A DNA stretch of 24,694 nt. Source: Silene noctiflora (taxonomy: Eukaryota; Streptophyta; Magnoliopsida; Caryophyllales; Caryophyllaceae). Shown here in pieces: positions 20,941-24,694 of the stretch. The position numbers were made by a program, and so were the translations under genes. The notes below the pieces were generated by a model. That model was not told the origin of the DNA, made no database searches, and was given only the letters and a program-made list of their open reading frames with translations. The stretch lies in the NCBI GenBank assembly GCA_009801015.1, contig VHZZ01000516.1, positions 61,391 through 86,084 of the forward strand, in the 5' to 3' direction. The first letter of the stretch is position 1. Each line of letters begins with the position of its first letter.

Positions 20941-21848
20941 TTGGTTTGATTAAAATTCAAAGGAAATCATGTCAAACATTCTACTCAGTTGTTGTGAATA
21001 AACTAGAAGTGTGGGGAATTCTCAATTTCGTTTCAAAGTGTCTTGAATTCTCATCTTTCCATCCGAAACCTTGTGGTGTAAACCGGCTTTTTGGCATGTC
21101 AAGACCGTAAAAAACTCCCGAAGCAACTGTGGTAGGAAACCTCGTCAAGGACCGGTAGCATCTTCCATGAATGAAGCTCCGAGGTATCTGGGCATCGAGT
21201 TTGAATGTGAACCCCGAAGGAACACCCTTCTTTCTCTAGCCTTAGACCTATGACCCCGATAAGTGTGTGGAATTGTATATAGTCGTCAAGTTTGGGAATT
21301 GGAGGCACTAGGAAAGGATCTAGCTTAGACTAAGTTTTGAGTTGAGTGAGTCGATGATATGAGATAACTTATGGACGATGAGTGGTGTGAAATCAAGGTG
21401 GGATACTTGGCGGTTGTTTAGACTTATAGTTAGTGAATGAGGTTGAAAGGACATGTGAGGATGACTATCATCGGATGCGATTTGGGATTGGGGTTGGCAA
21501 ATGATTGGGCTTAGGATAGTGGAATGATAAGGAAATAGTTGAGGTGTTAAAGAGTTGAGTGCGAGTAATAGCATGAAAATTTGCGTGGAAGGAAGGTAAG
21601 GAAATACTAGAACGGGGTGTGATTTAAAGGTTATTTTATATTTTGATACGATATCTAATAAGGAAATTTTGGGAATTAAATGATGAAGCTTGTGGTGATC
21701 CCTTATATGGGGTAAGGACAATTTTTAGTGATGTAAGGTATTAGATTGGACAGTGAAAGATATATAGTAAAAGTTACAGTAATATTTGGTGGTGAGACTA
21801 CTAAGTGAGTAAATACGCGTGATGTGATGAACGGTGGTCATATCTTTG

Positions 21849-21862
21849 AACCGACGTCGGTT
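21849..21862. repeat. Perfect 14-bp palindrome beside a purine tract
   Basis: AACCGACGTCGGTT is self-complementary. It is followed by TTAAGGGAGCG, which resembles the polypurine tract that precedes 3' LTRs, and then TGTAAGATCTAG from 21876, which recalls the LTR start TGTAATATCC but does not continue as LTR sequence. Confidence 0.6.
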
Positions 21863-22713
21863 TTAAGGGAGCGTTATTTTGTAAGATCTAGAAATAAGGT
21901 TGGTTAATCTAAGTGAATATGTAATTGAGGATTTAGAACTATAAAGGAATTTGTTATAAGTTTGCGACGAACTCTTGTAAGGAGGTTGTGTGATCTAGTC
22001 GTGACGTAAGGTGGATGAGTTCTATTTTTGATAATTAAGATATATAGGTATGTATTTAGTATTACCAAGTTGGTATTCGCGGTTTCGAGATTGGAAATGT
22101 GACGTATAATGCATATGGGTCCAATTAGGTTGCTAAGATATCTTTAACACTCGTGTTATATAGTATAACCGTTTAATTTAGGTATGTATTTACGAAGTGT
22201 GAAAGTAGTTGTGTGAGACTCCGACCCTATGAGTAGTCGTATTGATGTTGTTTGTAAAGTTTCCTTTTAAGTATGCCGCGAAATATCCATGTCCTGCATT
22301 ATGACCTTGTTGTAGTGTTTAGTCGAGTGGTGAAGTTGTTAGTTTTCCCCGTGAATAATGTGATATTGGTACTGTGACCATGAGAGAGTATAAAGTGTAA
22401 TGGTTGTTAATGTGATCATGGTGTTTCGTACTACGGTGCGGTTGTTGGTGACGATATTGTGACACTGTCACCGGTTGTGGCGAGGGAGACAGAATAGTTG
22501 TGAAACGAATTTTAAAATATCATGATTATATCGGCCGTTTAACTTGAAAATTTATTTTACGTATGTGTAATGATGGTCATAAGGCCAAGAGTTAGTTCTG
22601 AACTGGGTTCTTTGGTGATGTATTAGTCACCACTGGAGTTTATTTACACTCGTAGGATAGAATAAACAAGTTTAAAACGATCTTTGGAGTAAAAACATAT
22701 TCTGCTTAGATGA

Positions 22714-22789
22714 CACTCAGCCGAGTGCCTAGCTCTCTCGACCGAGTGCCGTCTGCTCGGCCGGATGACCTCTCCACTCGATCGAGCGG
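22714..22789. repeat. Cluster 3 of CACTCGACCGAGTG near-palindromes (3' internal)
   Basis: Four diverged copies: CACTCAGCCGAGTG (22714), CTCTCGACCGAGTG (22735), TGCTCGGCCGGATG (22754) and CCACTCGATCGAGCGG (22774). Confidence 0.85.
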
Positions 22790-22800
22790 CCTGCCTTGAC

Positions 22801-23357
22801 CCTTGTTTGGCAATACCCGACCAAATGTTGGGTGTATACCCTCATTTCGCTGTTTATATTGGTTAGCTTGTGTTTGATGAGCATATTAACTTGCATGAGT
22901 AATTCTTATGTGAATTTTTTACGTTTGGTCTATATTGTTTGATGTCTTACCATTGAGTGTCGTAGTAATTGCAAGCATTAGTTCACACGAGTAATTGGAT
23001 GACATGATAATCTTGTATAGTGTATGTTAATTGACGTGATTTTATTTTTGTGGAAGCTAGATGATAGTGATGTTCACATTACGTGTTGAGTGCCATTCAA
23101 GTGTCACATAGTGGTCACTTGCATGATTGAGTATTATAATCTTCCTTATAAACGGAGGTATTGATGATGGATGGAAACGGATATGGAAACACATGTGTGA
23201 TCATGTGGTGGATTTAACGCAGTATATGTGTGGCATGGTGTGTACGGAAAAAGGAAGTATTGGACATAGTTGAGTCACATCACGAATAATTTTGGCATAA
23301 TCTAAATATTTCATGGAGTCTACATATTTTGTGATTAACGTGATGTGTGTGTGTGTG
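22801..23357. other. Noncoding, probably more retroelement sequence
   Basis: No ORF. TG-rich plus-strand style like the preceding internal region. A short GT run and a TA run (23344-23372) lead into the next segment. Confidence 0.35.
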
Positions 23358-24330
23358 TCTATATATATATAAGCAGGAACCTGTACTAATTAAAGGTTCA
23401 GGGCGAACTTACGAACTCATTCTCACCCCCTTAGATCAGCCAAATTAAAGGCTAGGATTAAAACCCTTAACACTCTCTCATTTATTCTCTCTTCTAACCA
23501 AAACCCAACATCAACCTATTATCTATTATCTCCTTCATCCTTGATTCTCAGACCACAGTCATCATACCTTTGTCGGAGCTCCGACATAAACTTCACCGGT
23601 CACCACCCGACCGTATCGGCGCCGGTGATTTCGTTCCTTCCCACACACCTAAATCGTCATCAACCCCCAAATATTTCTCCCATCCCCAATAATTACCTAC
23701 TGTTGCTGCTCACCAGCGTCCATCAACATCGTCGACGTTGAGTCATTCGGCTTTCCTCACCGGCGCCGTCTGTCTTCTCTCTTCACATTTGCGCCAGCGT
23801 CGTCTAATCCCTCTCACCACCATAATCAGACACTTGCAGTCACCACCTAGTTGAATCCAAATGTCGCCGGTGACGTCGCCTTTCACCTATCAGCAATGCT
23901 AGAAGCGTCTTCCCCCTTTGGGAGCCACTTCTGAAATTCTCTGTCAGAAGGTTTCTCCTCCGCCCACCGTCCTTTTAAGACTCGCCTCACCGATCACCAT
24001 TTTCCACCTTCCATTGGTCCTCCTTTTAGGCGGCCTTTGCGATTTCAAGATCTAAGTTTTAGATCTGGAATTTTTATTTTAAAAGAATTGAGTTTTTAAA
24101 GAATAAGTGACGGGAAATAAATGGAAGTGGTGTCGGCAAACGGAAATGTCGTCGTTTTCTGGGTTATTGACGATACTCAAGCTGATCCTGCAGATGTTGT
24201 GTTAGATGGTGATGAGAGGGTTGTGGTGGTGTCGGCATGGTCATGGGAAGAGTGTGTTGGTAGTGAGACGATTGAGAATGGTGGAAAGGTGCATGGTGGC
24301 AGTCGCGTTGGTGACGGTGGATCCTAGTGG
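23358..24330 (+). other. GC-richer UTR-like segment; gene leader, captured fragment or Helitron 5' part
   Basis: Begins TCTATATATATATAAGCAGG, followed by GTTCAGGGCGAACTTACGAA and CTTAGATCAGCCAAATTAAA, which has the style of plant non-autonomous Helitron 5' ends; however the preceding base is G, not the expected A. From about 23470 there is a CT-rich leader with ACCAAAACCCAAC and many CACCGG/CGCCGG words. Open frames at 23541-23741 (66 codons) and 24121-24327 (68 codons, starting MEVVSANGNVVVFW) match no family I know. Confidence 0.3.
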
Positions 24331-24336
24331 AGCGTA

Positions 24337-24484
24337 GATACACATAATACCAGTCCGAATACACATGGTATTACTACAGGATACATGTGTATCCAGTAGT
24401 AATACCATGTGTATCTAGTAGTTATGTCATGTGTATCTGAGGGTAGTACTAACTTGTGTATTCAGAAGTATAATATTGTGTATC
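24337..24484. repeat. 22-bp repeat array with inverted copies and a 19-bp-stem hairpin
   Basis: TGTGTATC/T starts at 24386, 24408, 24430, 24455 and 24477 (steps 22, 22, 25, 22). Inverted copies (GATACACA 24337, AATACACA 24358) lie to the left. ATACACATGGTATTACTAC (24359-24377) is exactly complementary to GTAGTAATACCATGTGTAT (24396-24414), and the 18-nt loop contains a second inverted pair, GGATACA/TGTATCC. Confidence 0.9.
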
Positions 24485-24517
24485 TGATTAGTTCATACGA
24501 TTCGCACCGTAAGTCAG

Positions 24518-24694
24518 TGTTGGAGTGAGTGTCCTCAACAATAGTGCGATCACGATGGTGATTTAAATATCGTCATTATAATCTCAATATAAGAATACAC
24601 AAGGGACGATTCTTCTATAAAGTCAACTGGTCATCATTCATTGGTAATGATTGGCTATCTAGAGTTTGACATTACCGTCGTTTGACGGTGGTGA
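24518..24694 (+). mobile_element. Possible 5' part of a copia-like LTR (runs off window)
   Basis: TGTTGGAGTGAGTGTCCTCA has the look of a TGTTGG-type LTR start. The last 30 bases include ACCGTCGTTTGACGGT, a 6-bp-arm hairpin, in a context (GAGTTTGACATTACCGTC) that I associate with plant copia LTRs. No end, primer-binding site or target duplication is visible. Confidence 0.35.

Larger units (their letters stand above)
19158..22800 (+). mobile_element. Internal region of the LTR element, without gag-pol
   Basis: Follows the primer-binding site in the same orientation and shares the LTR's motif family in two further clusters (19649-19841, 22714-22789). No gag, protease, reverse transcriptase or integrase motif is visible in any frame; the longest open frames are under 140 codons with low-complexity composition. 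A GC-richer patch near 21061-21260 is open for 60 codons on the plus strand but unrecognised. This fits a non-autonomous (LARD-like) derivative or a deleted copy. The right boundary is not known. Confidence 0.5.

Noticed and set aside
21320-21721. 133-codon frame on the minus strand
   Set aside because: Ser/His/Leu-rich antisense of a G-rich noncoding stretch, with no recognisable motif.
2813-22789. CRISPR array as an explanation of the regularly sized palindromic sites
   Set aside because: Spacing is irregular, flank letters change between clusters, and the context is plant LTR retroelements.
1-24694. tRNA or rRNA genes
   Set aside because: No tRNA A-box/B-box pair with a foldable cloverleaf and no rRNA-like block was recognised by eye; the only tRNA-related word is the primer-binding site at 19161.

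Overview
This window looks like repeat-rich nuclear DNA from a flowering plant. It is AT-rich and has no dense ORFs. It carries one spliced gene with GT-AG introns, and many plant-type transposable-element landmarks: an LTR followed by an initiator-Met tRNA primer-binding site, a Stowaway MITE, and Mutator-type insertions with 9-bp target duplications. The style of the LTR sequences suggests a eudicot, perhaps Caryophyllales, but that is a weak inference.

The only host gene I can support is D-3-phosphoglycerate dehydrogenase (minus strand, 9610 down to 7454). It is the first enzyme of the phosphorylated pathway of serine synthesis and acts in plastids. Four exons encode the last 418 residues with no break. 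The first exon (transit peptide plus the N-terminal part of the substrate-binding domain) is not within the 15 kb upstream that the window shows. The acceptor of the first visible exon has a TACTAAC branch site. The gene therefore either has a first intron longer than 15 kb, full of transposons, or has lost its 5' end.

Layout: 1-2560 is 3' internal noncoding DNA of a Tat/Athila-like Ty3/gypsy element, with two diverged copies of one segment. 2560-5520 holds two LTR-like blocks of the same general kind. 5560-6700 is an LTR-like block on the minus strand, ending at a long GT microsatellite with an unresolved base. 6788-7400 is the 3' end of another LTR element lying against the 3' side of the gene. 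7454-9610 is the gene. 9611-17000 is its upstream DNA or intron 1, with a solo LTR (10535-10736), a Stowaway MITE (11369-11460), a 1.17-kb Mutator-like element with a perfect 9-bp target duplication (11714-12883), a 168-bp MITE (13240-13407), a 174-bp tandem duplication (13558-13904), and a 2.3-kb unit bounded by long inverted repeats around an LTR-like core (about 13.9-16.3 kb). 16900-17600 resembles a 5' UTR. 17613-19157 is a complete LTR, followed by its primer-binding site and at least 3.6 kb of internal sequence with no gag-pol. 23380-24330 is GC-richer and UTR-like. 24337-24484 is a 22-bp repeat array with a perfect hairpin. A copia-like LTR may start at 24518.

The most striking unexplained pattern is a family of short near-palindromes built on a TCGA-like core (for example CACTCGACCGAGTG). 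They occur in dense clusters at seven places, in unrelated LTR elements and on both strands. Each element type has its own version of the flanking letters.
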